A stretch of DNA of 64,000 bases from Laceyella putida (GTDB lineage Bacteria > Bacillota > Bacilli > Thermoactinomycetales > Thermoactinomycetaceae): contig NZ_JBHTBW010000087.1 in assembly GCF_042665195.1 (NCBI RefSeq), positions 1 to 64,000 of the forward strand. Reading direction: 5' to 3'. Positions 48,651 to 56,836 of this stretch are shown here, in pieces (within the stretch, counting starts at the first letter, position 1; each line of letters opens with the position of its first letter). The notes under the pieces were generated by a model, which was not told the DNA's origin, searched no databases, and was given only the letters and a program-made list of their open reading frames with translations. Position numbers and translations under genes: made by a program.

Positions 48651-49170
48651 TTTTGGGGAAGAAACGGATCGGAGAGATAAAGCGAGATCGACGGCGTTGG
48701 AATCGTTTGTGAATGTCGGCTTGGACGTCCTTGACTACTTCCTCATTGGCCATCATGGCGTATTGGACGGTGTCTTCCCCCTGTGCATCCACGAGAAGAC
48801 CAGAATGGTAATCGATGGAGACCAGCTCCTCTTCCACCACCCCTTTGAAGATGGCTTGGCACACAAGGTATGAACCCCGTCTGAAGGTGTCCCACATCTC
48901 GTTGTCCCATTCTTCCATATCAATAATGACGTGTTGCATGGTGAGTTCCGTGCTTAGGAAACCGCCATTACCTTTCAAAAAGGAATGAGGAGCGTCAAGA
49001 TTCTGAACAAAGAAGTCGTAGTGGATGGGATCCATCACAATGATTTCCTCAACAGCAAACCGGCTGATGAGATCGACGGAACCTTTGAGGTCGGTCAGGG
49101 ATTGGGGATTAGCGTGAAACCGCCCACCCGTGTAGATTTTGTTGAACTGGGAAGGATTCATGTACAGCAT
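48646..49170 (-). CDS. Hypothetical early protein
   Basis: 174 residues from the ATG seven bases after AGGAGAG. An alpha/beta pattern with VEEIIVMDPIHYDFFVQNL, STELTMQHVIIDMEEWDNEMWDTFRRGSYLVCQAIFKG and a very basic tail (KRFQRRRSRFISPIRFFPKK) that could bind nucleic acid. No family recognised. Confidence 0.65.
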   Translation of the reverse strand: MLYMNPSQFNKIYTGGRFHANPQSLTDLKGSVDLISRFAVEEIIVMDPIHYDFFVQNLDAPHSFLKGNGGFLSTELTMQHVIIDMEEWDNEMWDTFRRGSYLVCQAIFKGVVEEELVSIDYHSGLLVDAQGEDTVQYAMMANEEVVKDVQADIHKRFQRRRSRFISPIRFFPKK

Positions 49171-49319
49171 GTTCATCTCTCCTAATATGTAAAATTCATT
49201 TACAATGTAATAGTAACATAAAAAGTGAAAAAAGTTAAGGGAAATGTATTTTTTTAAATCAATTTGATTTGTATAATTATTGTTGATATAATCAAGAAAA
49301 AATCTAGGAGGAACCCCTC

Positions 49320-49574
49320 ATGGAAGGAAAAAAAGATGTTTCTAAAATGAAACTAATCCCTAACATCGAATTGATCATGCTTGAGCATAAACGGAATGGA
49401 AAACCCATCCGGCAGAATGAACTAGCAAAGGAACTCAATGTCACGGTGTCAGCCGTGTCCAACTGGGTGAATGGATCAACCATGCCAGAAGCAAAAACGC
49501 TGTTCAAGTTGGCGTATCTGCTGGATCGCACAGTGGATGAACTGTATACGGTCAACTGGGAAGATGAGGAATAG
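49320..49574 (+). CDS. Cro/XRE-type HTH regulator
   Basis: 84 residues, HTH at ~32-65 (IRQNELAKELNVTVSAVSNWVNGSTMPEAKTLFKLAYLLDRTVDELY). Ribosome site AGGAGGAACC. Resembles the regulator at 26142. A terminator-like stem (GCTGCC...GGCAGC) follows. Confidence 0.85.
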   Translation: MEGKKDVSKMKLIPNIELIMLEHKRNGKPIRQNELAKELNVTVSAVSNWVNGSTMPEAKTLFKLAYLLDRTVDELYTVNWEDEE

Positions 49575-49665
49575 TAGGGACACAACGAAATAGGAAAATC
49601 AAAGGCTGCCACGATGGGCAGCTTTTTTGTTTACCATTCATTCATATATTTTATTCAGTTTTCCG

Positions 49666-49694
49666 TTTACAAATCCATTTAATATTGATATTAT
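49666..49694 (+). promoter_or_regulatory. Early-type promoter of the 49735 gene
   Basis: TTTACA-N17-TATTAT; the 20 bases after it (ATTGTAAGTTAACTA) are repeated after the next promoter. Confidence 0.75.
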
Positions 49695-49734
49695 TATATT
49701 GTAAGTTAACTAGTTAATTGAAAGGGTGTTACAA

Positions 49735-50160
49735 ATGAAAAAAATTAAAGTGATTGTGAAAAGACCGTTCGAACCATTTGAAATAATGGAAATTGAGAGA
49801 AGCCTGGAATCATATTACCAAGTCATAGGTTGCGAATGTATCGGCGCAACCAACATCACGAAAGACGTGCAAATGATATATGATGATGAATACCTGTTAA
49901 ACCGTTCGATCCCCAACCTTTCTTATCGCGATCCTCATGTAAACCACATCATCTGTGGAACCGTCATCTTCGCAGGAATTGAAGAAGGCGAAACCATCAG
50001 CCTGGTCGATGCCGAAACGGTGAAAATGCAACTGGAGATTCTGTTCCGTTCGTTTAATGAAGTTGAATCAAAAAAAGAAAATCACGAAGACTATATTTCT
50101 GTCACCATTGTCTCTCCTTGCCATTTCAAGGTGGAAGATATAAACGTAAGACGTCGCTAA
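49735..50160 (+). CDS. DUF3846-like phage protein
   Basis: 141 residues: KKIKVIVKRPFEPFEIMEIERSLESYYQVIGCECIGATNITKDVQMIYDDEYLLN fits DUF3846, a small alpha/beta protein common in Firmicutes phages near replication genes. The middle (GTVIFAGIEEGETISLVDAETVKMQLEIL) continues the domain. Function unknown. Confidence 0.75.
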   Translation: MKKIKVIVKRPFEPFEIMEIERSLESYYQVIGCECIGATNITKDVQMIYDDEYLLNRSIPNLSYRDPHVNHIICGTVIFAGIEEGETISLVDAETVKMQLEILFRSFNEVESKKENHEDYISVTIVSPCHFKVEDINVRRR

Positions 50161-50243
50161 CCAAAGGGGGGATGCTTCCCCCCTTTCAGATGTTCCGCCA
50201 CCATCTGGATAATACATTTCATATGTATTTTATCATTTTTCCA

Positions 50244-50272
50244 TTTACAAATTAACTCATTAATAATATAAT
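50244..50272 (+). promoter_or_regulatory. Early-type promoter of the 50312 gene
   Basis: TTTACA-N17-TATAAT; flanking sequence is a near-duplicate of the promoter at 49666. Confidence 0.75.
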
Positions 50273-50311
50273 AATATTGTAAGTTAACTAAACAACATGA
50301 GGTGGTTTCAA

Positions 50312-50551
50312 ATGACAACACAAACAAGCTGGGAAGAATTGTTTGGATGTAAACCATGGAATTTCACAAAAGAAAGAGCCGATCAACTCCCCCGCTTTGA
50401 TGACTTCCGCGAAATGCCCATCATTGAAATAGTTCAGTTTATCAAAAAAGCGCGGGACGTGGAGGAGTACTGTACAGACCATGCAGTGTTAAACAGAATT
50501 GATACCTCTGTCAGGGAAGCACTCATCGCGCTTGAGCTCTTAGTAGGATAA
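50312..50551 (+). CDS. 79-residue early protein
   Basis: MTTQTSWEELFGCKPWNFTKERADQLPRFDDF, then helices to ALIALELLVG. Ribosome site GAGGTGG. Expressed from a duplicate of the 49666 promoter. Unknown. Confidence 0.6.
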   Translation: MTTQTSWEELFGCKPWNFTKERADQLPRFDDFREMPIIEIVQFIKKARDVEEYCTDHAVLNRIDTSVREALIALELLVG

Positions 50552-50655
50552 GGTGGCCACTGGCCGCCTTTTTATATGGAAACTCATATGTCATATAAAT
50601 TCTCATCTGTCATCTTATGTAAGAATAAATATGAGAACTCATATGAGTTGATCCC

Positions 50656-50910
50656 CTAAGGTTCACGCTTATCTCCCAATTCAAATCGCAAAAAGTAAAG
50701 TTGCCGTTTCCCTAATGTCACCCGCTCAACCCATCCCCTCTCCTCCAACAACTTCATGTTCTTGTTGATCGTCTCCCGTGTCACGCCAAAGAATTCCGCC
50801 AATTCGCTTTGCGTCCATTCATTGACTTCTTCCGTATACAACAATTCCAATATGCAGAATTGCAACGGCGAACAATCGAGTTCGGGGAACTTATGAATGA
50901 GGGTTTCCAT
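50656..50910 (-). CDS. Winged-helix regulator (Crp/MarR-like)
   Basis: 84 residues: FCILELLYTEEVNEWTQSELAEFFGVTRETINKNMKLLEERGWVERVTLGKRQLYFL is a complete winged helix. No effector domain. Ribosome site GGACGCAAAG is weak. Likely controls early genes. Confidence 0.78.
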   Translation of the reverse strand: METLIHKFPELDCSPLQFCILELLYTEEVNEWTQSELAEFFGVTRETINKNMKLLEERGWVERVTLGKRQLYFLRFELGDKREP

Positions 50911-50969
50911 CTTTGCGTCCTCCGATTTATCTATTTGATTAAATTATATCTCACCTTTAACCTTTTCGT

Positions 50970-51114
50970 CTAATATAAAGACATGCGCACACCTGGGAAA
51001 TGGCCACTCTCTATCCCCTGTTGGCAGCGCATGAGGGAATAGGATTTGGTTTGGGATACAAACAAGTCCAGTTTACCTTTATGTTGAAATATCCCCTCCC
51101 CTTTTGTCGATGCA
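50970..51114. other. Intergenic, nothing recognised
   Basis: No frame with support. It is followed by a terminator stem (GGGAGGCC/GGGGGGC, 51115-51142) of the 51137 gene. Confidence 0.4.
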
Positions 51115-51136
51115 AAAAAGGGAGGCCTTCGCCCCC

Positions 51137-51442
51137 CTATGGTTGAAACAGACTGACTGCCAGTATACTCGGTTTCGGCTGCTGAACCAATGAAATGAAT
51201 TGCCACCGTTCCGCTCCATCATATTCCTCCCGCTTCATCACAAAATCTTTCCCTCGGATGACTAACTTCGTTGTGACATAGGGACCACCCCGATATTCCC
51301 GTTGCACATAGATCAGCTTGGCCATCATGGCAAAGGACTCCCAGGTCACACTCCATTCATCCGTGCCTACCCAGAGAACATCCTCTGGAGTGCGATGGTT
51401 TCGATCCAAACATTCCATGGTTTCTGCGTACAAGGTTTTCAT
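51137..51442 (-). CDS. Hypothetical early protein
   Basis: 101 residues from MKTLYAETMECLD, with AGGGGGA seven bases upstream. The pattern VGTDEWSVTWESFAMMAKLIYVQREYRGGPYVTTKLVIRGKDFVMKREEYDGAERWQFISL is a compact beta domain. It lies downstream of the RecA-like gene. Unknown. Confidence 0.62.
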   Translation of the reverse strand: MKTLYAETMECLDRNHRTPEDVLWVGTDEWSVTWESFAMMAKLIYVQREYRGGPYVTTKLVIRGKDFVMKREEYDGAERWQFISLVQQPKPSILAVSLFQP

Positions 51443-51467
51443 TTTCATTCCCCCTGATGATTGTGTT

Positions 51468-51605
51468 CTAAAAGGGTCCCTCGCCATCTTCTGCTTCGAT
51501 CTCTATCAACAGGATGGCATGCTCCCGATACAGTCCTTGGCATTCGTCACACAAGAAGCCCATCCACTCAAACCTGGTGCCCTTTCTTTTCCTTTTCGCA
51601 ACTCC
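51468..51605 (-). pseudogene. Broken zinc-ribbon gene
   Basis: One frame gives CRSCEKEKKG and another continues MGFLCDECQGLYREHAIL to the stop at 51468. Joined, they would form a four-Cys zinc ribbon. A single-base shift near 51580 separates them, and no clear start is left. Confidence 0.45.
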
Positions 51606-51652
51606 GACACGTCCTTATTTCACCCCCAGAGCGAGGGGGCGTGACCCCCCAT

Positions 51653-52783
51653 TTACTCATGGGCTTGTCCTTCCTGTTGTTCTTGTTCCTCTTGTTGTGC
51701 CTGATGCAACAGAGTTAAAACATGGCTTAGTTCTTCCTGTGTCAATGTTTTAAATGGCTTGTTTTTGCTTTCCGTGTATCCTTTTATCACATCCGCATAG
51801 GTCGTGTTTTTCTTCCCATATTCAATCACAATGGCGCTAAGTAAATTCTTGTTTTCCATCAATTGACGGTGGAAATCCATCACTTCTTGATAGCTCCACA
51901 AGGAAATCTCTTCCTCTTTCTGCAATTCTATTTGCTTGATGTGACTGTCCAATTTGGGGTAAATCTTTGCTACATCTTGTAAAAAGGCAACGATTTGATT
52001 TTTTACATCGGTGTAGCTTTCCACCTCTTCTCCATCAATGAGCCATGTTTTTATTTTATTCACGACTTCCATCGTGATCGTTCCATCGTAGTCCTTGAAC
52101 AATCCTGGCGTATCCTTCAACGCTTCAAACGTGTGATCTTGACGAAGCATAAACACAAAGTCAAACAAATAATCGTAGTCGTTCGATTGTTGCGGACGTA
52201 CGCCGATTTTCTCCACCTTGTATTTGGTCTTTCCTTTGTCATCCACCCCGTCTTCCTTGTAGGCATACTCTGTTTTGGCTCGAACCGTACAAATAATGTG
52301 GAGGGGCGAATGGAGAATCCGTTCTAACACCTTGCTGTGGTATTTTTTCGGCATCCGCCACGCATGGAAATCACTCATCCCCTTCTTTTTCGGATTGGCC
52401 GCCATGTCCGAAATCCCGCCCTCCCCTTCCCACTCATGGGTAAAGGAATCCAAGATCAAGCATTGAATCCCAGCTCTCTCACAAATGTCCAACGCATCCA
52501 TGAATTTTTCCCATTGGTACGGAGGAGTGAGTCCCATGTGTGGGATTTTCGGTCCGATGAGTCCCACTTCCGGATCGTTCACCCCATAATGCATTTTCGC
52601 TCGATTGTATTCAGTATCCAATATAGCGATCTTCTTCCAATCGCCCGTAAGTCCATAAGCGATACGAAGTGCATCACGCGTTTTCCCTGTTCCCCCTGGT
52701 CCACATACCACAATCCGCGCCTTCAATTGTTCTCGGCTCCCTTCCTCAAGCACCAGATACTTACCCTTGGCTAAGACGGACAT
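51653..52783 (-). CDS. RecA-fold phage ATPase (Sak4-like)
   Basis: 376 residues. Walker A CGPGGTGKT (~26-34), a Walker B-type strand CLILDSFTHEWEGEGG (~108-123) and sensor strand HIICTVRAKTEYA. C-terminal part is helical with a Gln/Glu-rich end (HQAQQEEQEQQEGQAHE). Sak4/RecA-like phage ATPases support single-strand annealing and recombination during replication. It is the right-hand start of a minus-strand operon. Confidence 0.82.
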   Translation of the reverse strand: MSVLAKGKYLVLEEGSREQLKARIVVCGPGGTGKTRDALRIAYGLTGDWKKIAILDTEYNRAKMHYGVNDPEVGLIGPKIPHMGLTPPYQWEKFMDALDICERAGIQCLILDSFTHEWEGEGGISDMAANPKKKGMSDFHAWRMPKKYHSKVLERILHSPLHIICTVRAKTEYAYKEDGVDDKGKTKYKVEKIGVRPQQSNDYDYLFDFVFMLRQDHTFEALKDTPGLFKDYDGTITMEVVNKIKTWLIDGEEVESYTDVKNQIVAFLQDVAKIYPKLDSHIKQIELQKEEEISLWSYQEVMDFHRQLMENKNLLSAIVIEYGKKNTTYADVIKGYTESKNKPFKTLTQEELSHVLTLLHQAQQEEQEQQEGQAHE

Positions 52784-52789
52784 AATCAC

Positions 52790-53146
52790 AACCCCTTTTG
52801 TACTTTTGAATTTATTTGTTATGTTTATATTTAACTTGTAATATTATTATAATATAATTCAAGCTAAAGTAAAACTGATTTTTTACCCTTCTGACGATTT
52901 TTTTCTATTCATTCACCCTTCCGACAAAATCCAGAGCGCACGATCACGAAAAAATTTTGCCAAAAAGGGAAATTCACTCGTTCTCCGTTTGACAAACTGT
53001 AGATATTCTGTAAACAATATAACTATAGAAAATTCATTTCTCTTACGATTTAAATCCGAAAATAATCACACTTTGCGTCCAAAAACCCTTGTCTCTTCTT
53101 GTTATATAAATGAGAGTGAGAAAGATGAGTAAAGGAGAGAAGAAAA
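52790..53146. other. Divergent control region
   Basis: AT-rich region between the ATPase and repressor-like genes. Contains two direct repeats ACCCTTCTGAC/ACCCTTCCGAC (~52889 and 52916) and the dispersed motif at 53066. No gene. Confidence 0.5.
53066..53088. repeat. Dispersed intergenic motif, copy 4
   Basis: TCACACTTTGCGTCCAAAAA, 60-80 bases before the repressor-like gene. Confidence 0.5.
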
Positions 53147-53509
53147 ATGACGCTGGGAGAGAGACTCAAACAGTTGAGGGAAAAACGGGGCTTGTCTCAA
53201 ATCGAAGTGTCCAAACGCACGGGCATTCCCAATCATTCGCTTAGCAACTATGAGCGCGACCAACGGACTCCGCCCATTGAATCCCAACGTATCCTAGCCG
53301 ACTTTTATCACGTCAGCTTGGATTACCTGGTCAATGGCGTTCGGAACATCCCAAAACAAACATTAGATGAGTATCTAGATGATTATCTCGAAAACAATCA
53401 AGAAATCATCTTTGACGGAATGCGACTCAGCGAAGAAGATGTGGAATACCTGATTAACAACTTTAAACTCTTTGTTTCCATGAAAAAAACCAGACAAAAA
53501 GAGGCCTGA
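53147..53509 (+). CDS. XRE-type repressor-like regulator
   Basis: 120 residues. HTH at ~6-60 (RLKQLREKRGLSQIEVSKRTGIPNHSLSNYERDQRTPPIES), then a linker and a C-terminal segment (MRLSEEDVEYLINNFKLF). It looks like a CI/SinR-type phage repressor but lacks a LexA-like protease domain, so release would not be RecA-driven. The nearby peptide-receptor pair could be the trigger instead. Confidence 0.85.
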   Translation: MTLGERLKQLREKRGLSQIEVSKRTGIPNHSLSNYERDQRTPPIESQRILADFYHVSLDYLVNGVRNIPKQTLDEYLDDYLENNQEIIFDGMRLSEEDVEYLINNFKLFVSMKKTRQKEA

Positions 53510-53559
53510 CTCTCCTTGTCTGTTATTTTTGTCCTCATTATTCTTTATCATCATCCAGA

Positions 53560-53611
53560 AAAACTCAGGCAAAGAGGGGATCATACGCCTGCTGTTTGCC
53601 TGAGTTTTTTT
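53560..53611. terminator. Bidirectional terminator with 14-bp stem
   Basis: AAACTCAGGCAAA/TTTGCCTGAGTTT arms, T-runs on both strands, between convergent genes. Confidence 0.85.
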
Positions 53612-53763
53612 CTGCCTAAATAATCTATGATCTCTTGCATTTCCTCGGGGTATTTGATTACTAATTCTTTGATTGCTGGTGTGATGTCGATCCGTGGTCC
53701 TGCAGTGACTTGAACTCCCAACTCATCAATTAGTTTAATCAAAAGATGGATTTTTCTGTGCAC
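53581..53763 (-). CDS. 60-residue protein
   Basis: VQVTAGPRIDITPAIKELVIKYPEEMQEIIDYLGRKK. Start lacks a strong ribosome site. Convergent with the repressor-like gene. Unknown. Confidence 0.5.
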   Translation of the reverse strand: MHRKIHLLIKLIDELGVQVTAGPRIDITPAIKELVIKYPEEMQEIIDYLGRKKLRQTAGV

Positions 53764-54105
53764 TGCTACCCCTCCAATACTTTCAATCCCTTAGAACATT
53801 ATTTTATAATTAAACGCACTCAAGAACAAACGTTCTTCACACAAAACTTTTATGAAATATGGATATATTCATTAAAACAAACGATAAATCAATAAGCAAT
53901 ACGGCGATTTGCTATAATCGATCATTAAATTTTATTAAAATTAAAATCAACAAACTTTTTGTTGCATTGACTATAAAAAGAGAAACGTTTCCGAACAAAC
54001 TAATTACAGACTAAAAAATAAAATATTTTTGCTTTATATACCGTAAAAATAAAGTGGTTAAAATCAGTCTACCTTTCCACGTATAATAAAGGGAGGATGG
54101 GATAA
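53764..54105. other. AT-rich control region of the receptor gene
   Basis: No gene. Dyads AAGAAC-4-GTTCTT (~53823-53838) and GAAACGTTTC (~53982). A -10 TATAAT at 54082-54087 precedes the ribosome site GGGAGG. Confidence 0.55.
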
Positions 54106-55383
54106 TTGAGATTCTATATCATCGAAGTAGGGAAGTATTTGCAGAGAAAACGAAACGAGCTCGGTCTCAAGTTGAAATATTTCTCAAACCAAGGCATATC
54201 GCCCTCCACCATCAGCAAGATCGAAAACGGCTCCCCTAACGTAAGTGAAGAAATGATTCTCAAGTATGCCCGATTGTTGAATGTGAAAGAAGAAGAACTC
54301 ATTCAGCTTTCACAAACAAAAGAACACGCTCCAGATTCCTGGTCAGATGAGATCGATATCCTTGAAAATCTGCTCGAGATTGATCCGGATTCTGTGATCG
54401 AGAAAACCAAAGCTCGTTACTCAGAGCATCCCATATACCCCTATCTCCAAGGAAAAGCCTACAGCGTGAAAAAGCAGTATCAAAAAGCGATGAAACACTT
54501 CATCGAGACCATTCGACTTTGCAAAGAGGAACACGATCATCTTAATATCAAACCCGCCGCACAAATCAGTGTAGGAAACATTCACTTCTACGATCAACAA
54601 CTTGAACTGGCCATCAAACTGACAGAAGAGGCAAAGGAATCATGGGTTCCAGAAGGAGAGCGCTCCTATCTTTATTCATATATCTTATTGAACCTAGCGA
54701 TCTATTATCGAAAGGCAGAACGTTACGAGGATTTTGAAGAAACGCTCAATGAGCTATGGGATCACAAAGAACAACTGGATAGCGTAAACACGAAAGTCAT
54801 TGTGATCGAACATCAAGCCTGGCTCCTCTACAATCACAAACAATATGACAAAGCCATTCATTTTATTAAAGAAGGCATTCTTCTTGCCCGATTAAATCAA
54901 TTATGGGAGCGGCGATGTGACCTTTGGACCTTGCTTGGAGATGTCTACCATGAAAAAAACGAAGACGAGTTAGCCATCCAATCCTATCTCGCAGCGATCG
55001 CTACGAAAAAGGAGATTCCTCAACACAAGATCATTCCTGCATGTACGAAGTGTGCACTTCTTTACCTCAAACAAAAAAGATTCGATCAAGCGGAGGAACT
55101 ATTACATACAGCCAAAAAAATCTGTGATCAGAAAACTCCTACCAATGATCAAATCGACCTGATGATCTCCTTTGGAGAAGTCTATCTTCAACAAGGTAAG
55201 CTTGAAAAAGCTGTTGACTATTTTATGAAAGCATTGTCTTTCAATCACATCCCCAAAAGGAAAAAGAAAATCGCGCTGATCTCCCTATGCCAATGTTATC
55301 AAGTATTGGACAAACAAAAGTTTGAAGAATATAAAACCGCCCTTTATCATTGGGGCGTTCAAGCCAAGGAGGAAGTATTATGA
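54106..55383 (+). CDS. RRNPP-family peptide receptor / transcription regulator
   Basis: 425 residues. HTH at ~5-60 (KYLQRKRNELGLKLKYFSNQGISPSTISKIENGSPNVSEEMILKYARLLNVKEEEL), followed by at least eight TPR-type helical pairs (for example ALYLKQKRFDQAEELLHTAKK and SFGEVYLQQGKLEKAVDYFMKAL). This is the NprR/PlcR/Rap/AimR architecture, in which the TPR groove binds a short imported peptide. TTG start after GGGAGG. The next gene overlaps by ATGA and encodes a secreted pro-peptide, as expected for a cognate signal. Confidence 0.9.
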   Translation: MRFYIIEVGKYLQRKRNELGLKLKYFSNQGISPSTISKIENGSPNVSEEMILKYARLLNVKEEELIQLSQTKEHAPDSWSDEIDILENLLEIDPDSVIEKTKARYSEHPIYPYLQGKAYSVKKQYQKAMKHFIETIRLCKEEHDHLNIKPAAQISVGNIHFYDQQLELAIKLTEEAKESWVPEGERSYLYSYILLNLAIYYRKAERYEDFEETLNELWDHKEQLDSVNTKVIVIEHQAWLLYNHKQYDKAIHFIKEGILLARLNQLWERRCDLWTLLGDVYHEKNEDELAIQSYLAAIATKKEIPQHKIIPACTKCALLYLKQKRFDQAEELLHTAKKICDQKTPTNDQIDLMISFGEVYLQQGKLEKAVDYFMKALSFNHIPKRKKKIALISLCQCYQVLDKQKFEEYKTALYHWGVQAKEEVL

Positions 55384-55523
55384 AGTTATTTGTAAAGACC
55401 ATTTTGTTAGGCTCCATTCTCTTTGCCCTATCCGCTACATTTTCGACTGAACCCGTTTGGCCTAGTCCACCAGCAGAAGCACAATCCTATTCAGCTTTAG
55501 ATGATGACCCGGTTTGGCCATAA
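55380..55523 (+). CDS. Secreted pro-peptide (cognate signal of the RRNPP receptor)
   Basis: 47 residues. Signal peptide KLFVKTILLGSILFALSA, then STEPVWPSPPAEAQ and a C-terminal SYSALDDDPVWP. The motif PVWP occurs twice, at residues 25-28 and at the very C terminus (44-47). AEA-Q is a probable cleavage site. Mature signals of this family are 5-10 residues from the C terminus, so DDPVWP or DPVWP is the likely pheromone. The start overlaps the receptor stop. A strong terminator follows. Confidence 0.85.
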   Translation: MKLFVKTILLGSILFALSATFSTEPVWPSPPAEAQSYSALDDDPVWP

Positions 55524-55526
55524 AGA

Positions 55527-55570
55527 AAACACCAGGGCTCCATCGATGTGATGTGGCTCTGGTGTTTTTT
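55527..55570 (+). terminator. Terminator of the receptor/pro-peptide operon
   Basis: AAACACCAG...CTGGTGTTTTTT, long imperfect stem with six T. Confidence 0.9.
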
Positions 55571-55574
55571 AGAG

Positions 55575-56048
55575 TCAAAATCTAACCTTCCATATCCTTC
55601 TCATGTGCTGCCAAAAACTAAGACGAGGCCCACCGGTGATCTCATGTACCTTCTCCACACACCAATCCAATTTTTTGTTGATCTGATTACTGTTAAACCG
55701 CTTAACTTTCAGCTTATAATGCTTCTTCAATACATATTCTTTTTTGCGATCCCGCTCTTTTTGTGCTGGTGAGCTGTGATAGGCTTTTCCGTCCGCTTCA
55801 ATCGCCAGTTTGTATTTTGGAATATACAAATCCACTTCCAAGTCCCCAAAAAGGATATGGGTTTTTACACGGTAGCCGGCACTTGTCAGAGCCAAATATA
55901 ATCTCTTCTCAAGATAAAAGTCACGATCACTGACCTTCACTAGCTGCCAATCCGGCCAACGCTTTTCCTTCAATACAATCCGAACAAATCGAATACACGC
56001 CTTAACCAAATTTCTTGCCCGAATATAACGTATCTTCAAAGGCGGCAT
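55575..56048 (-). CDS. DUF559-type endonuclease-like protein
   Basis: 157 residues from MPPLKIRY, after GAGGGGGATAAGC. The core EKRLYLALTSAGYRVKTHILFGDLEVDLYIPKYKLAIEADGKAYHSS has the E...D...ExDGK pattern of the DUF559/Vsr endonuclease fold, followed by RDRKKEYVLKKHYKLKVKRF. Probably nicks or cuts DNA; a defence or repair role is possible. Confidence 0.82.
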   Translation of the reverse strand: MPPLKIRYIRARNLVKACIRFVRIVLKEKRWPDWQLVKVSDRDFYLEKRLYLALTSAGYRVKTHILFGDLEVDLYIPKYKLAIEADGKAYHSSPAQKERDRKKEYVLKKHYKLKVKRFNSNQINKKLDWCVEKVHEITGGPRLSFWQHMRRIWKVRF

Positions 56049-56208
56049 GCTTATCCCCCTCTTTTCGTATCCTTCCCTTTTCATTTTATCTGAATTTATG
56101 CAAAATATCAGACAAAAAACCTTGTCCATAGAACAAGGCTACTTGGACAAGGTTTGTAGAGGGTGCGAGAACGGATTTCGGGACCATCATATGTTGATTT
56201 TCCAGTCG

Positions 56209-56832
56209 TTAGTTTCTATGTAACTCTTCAGTAAAACTGTTTCTTATATTGATAATTTCAGTTAATATTAAAAAATGGAGGGCTTTTGGATTTATTACTT
56301 CTCTTTGGTCCAAGTAATGAAAGAGAATAGATATATGTTTTGAAGCTTTTGCACTCAAGGATCTTTTGTATAATTGATAACTCCAATTTTTGATTTGATT
56401 AGTAAACTTAACTCGCTCTTCTAAATCAGTAGATTGAACATAAGCCCGTTCAAATTCCCATAATATTTCTTGCAAGATATCATTTACTTCATGAACTTTT
56501 TCTCTTTTATATTCAAAATGATCTTTTTTAATTTGAGTTTCTTGTTGGACAAGATACGTGAGAAATGCTCCTCCAAATCCGATAACAGCAGCAAATACTT
56601 CCGGACTTACTATTGCTTTTTTTATTTCAGAATGAATAGGACTAATTAAAACCAGATAAGAAATATTAATCATAGTCACCGAAAGTAGGATTATAAAAAA
56701 GAAATACAATCCATAAGATAAATACTTTAACATCCTTTCTGAACGTTCTATTTTTAATTTGGATTCGAGGATTTCCTTGTGTTCTTCAGGAAAATCCTCA
56801 GGATAATTATCCTTATATTTCAAGTTTATCAC
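56209..56832 (-). CDS. Membrane protein with cytoplasmic helical domain, first of two
   Basis: 207 residues. Two membrane helices (YLSYGLYFFFIILLSVTMINISYLVLI and VFAAVIGFGGAFLTYLV) with SPEVFAAVI between, then KREKVHEVNDILQEILWEFERAY and a further helical domain. Layout matches its upstream neighbour and the 33256 protein. Likely a superinfection-exclusion or sensing protein; not proven. Confidence 0.7.
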   Translation of the reverse strand: MINLKYKDNYPEDFPEEHKEILESKLKIERSERMLKYLSYGLYFFFIILLSVTMINISYLVLISPIHSEIKKAIVSPEVFAAVIGFGGAFLTYLVQQETQIKKDHFEYKREKVHEVNDILQEILWEFERAYVQSTDLEERVKFTNQIKNWSYQLYKRSLSAKASKHISILFHYLDQREVINPKALHFLILTEIINIRNSFTEELHRN

Positions 56833-56836
56833 TCCT

